A stretch of 6,283 bases of DNA. Source: Candidatus Aegiribacteria sp. Its GTDB lineage: Bacteria; Fermentibacterota; Fermentibacteria; Fermentibacterales; JCC-6. Shown here in pieces: positions 6,150 through 6,283 of the stretch. How positions within the stretch are numbered: position 1 is the stretch's first letter; every line of letters begins with the position of its first letter. Location: positions 1 through 6,283 of the forward strand of contig JAUVUL010000118.1 of the NCBI GenBank assembly GCA_030600975.1, in the 5' to 3' direction. The translations under genes were made by a program, and so were the position numbers. The notes below the pieces were generated by a model. The model saw only the letters and a program-made list of their open reading frames with translations. It searched no databases and was not told where the DNA came from.

Positions 6150-6283
6150 TTTTCACCAGCTTTTGTTTCGAAGCGTCGTAGACAGTTGTGGATACTAGGC
6201 TTGCGAGTGCAGACTCCGCAGGCGTACTTCTACAGTACGTCGAGGACGGATGTGCGAGTATAACGAAGTATACGCATCTGTAT
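6150..6283. other. Non-coding segment with several short inverted repeats, possible dispersed element
   Basis: No gene is supported here. The sequence contains GTATAACGAAGTATAC (6258-6273, 5-bp arms with a 6-nt loop), an AGTACG/CGTACT stem on the minus strand flanked by TCC/GGA, and ACTCGCA occurring twice on the minus strand. Stop codons occur in the minus-strand frames examined: one frame opens at ATG 6277 but stops after 15 codons at a TAG. From memory it resembles sequences repeated in several bacterial genomes, which I could not verify. It runs off the window edge, so its full extent is unknown. Confidence 0.4.

Noticed and set aside
6258..6273. lox-like recombination site (GTATAACGAAGTATAC)
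   Set aside because: Shares a few bases with loxP arms but lacks the 13-bp arms and 8-bp spacer; no recombinase gene nearby.

Overview
The window looks like a bacterial chromosome fragment, probably from an uncultivated lineage of the Fibrobacterota-Chlorobi-Bacteroidota (FCB) neighbourhood such as Fermentibacteria. This rests mainly on one protein with FG-GAP/VCBS-type repeats and a C-terminal FlgD-Ig/T9SS-like sorting domain, an architecture frequent in those groups. The assignment is an inference. No rRNA, tRNA, CRISPR array or recognisable transposase gene was found.

Layout, left to right. Positions 1-355 are AT-rich at first, with a 65-nt imperfect palindrome (48-112), then a plus-strand reading-frame remnant (106-387) interrupted by one in-frame TGA. 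From 356 to 4991 every gene is on the minus strand. In transcription order they are: a secreted protein of unknown function (4991-3693), a palindromic terminator, a secreted repeat protein broken by one in-frame TGA (3516-2353), a second copy of the palindrome, and a two-gene methyltransferase-glycosyltransferase operon (2243-356) whose genes are 1 nt apart. The two palindromes are nearly identical. Each lies about 20 nt after a stop codon with a T-run on the transcribed side, so they appear to divide the block into three transcription units.

A divergent AT-rich intergenic region (4992-5290) separates this block from a plus-strand single-domain cyclic-nucleotide-binding protein (5291-5803). 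A GC-rich hairpin follows, and then a convergent minus-strand 98-residue ORF (6149-5853). The right edge (6150-6283) holds no gene but several short inverted repeats. It abuts the start codon of the 98-residue ORF exactly, which suggests an inserted or conserved non-coding element.

The genes do not form one obvious pathway. The methyltransferase and glycosyltransferase probably act together on a surface glycan or glycolipid, while the two minus-strand genes upstream of them encode exported proteins. The most notable points are the repeated palindromic terminator family, the in-frame TGA codons in two separate reading frames, the methyltransferase start codon only 19 nt from a terminator hairpin, and the structured element at the right edge.
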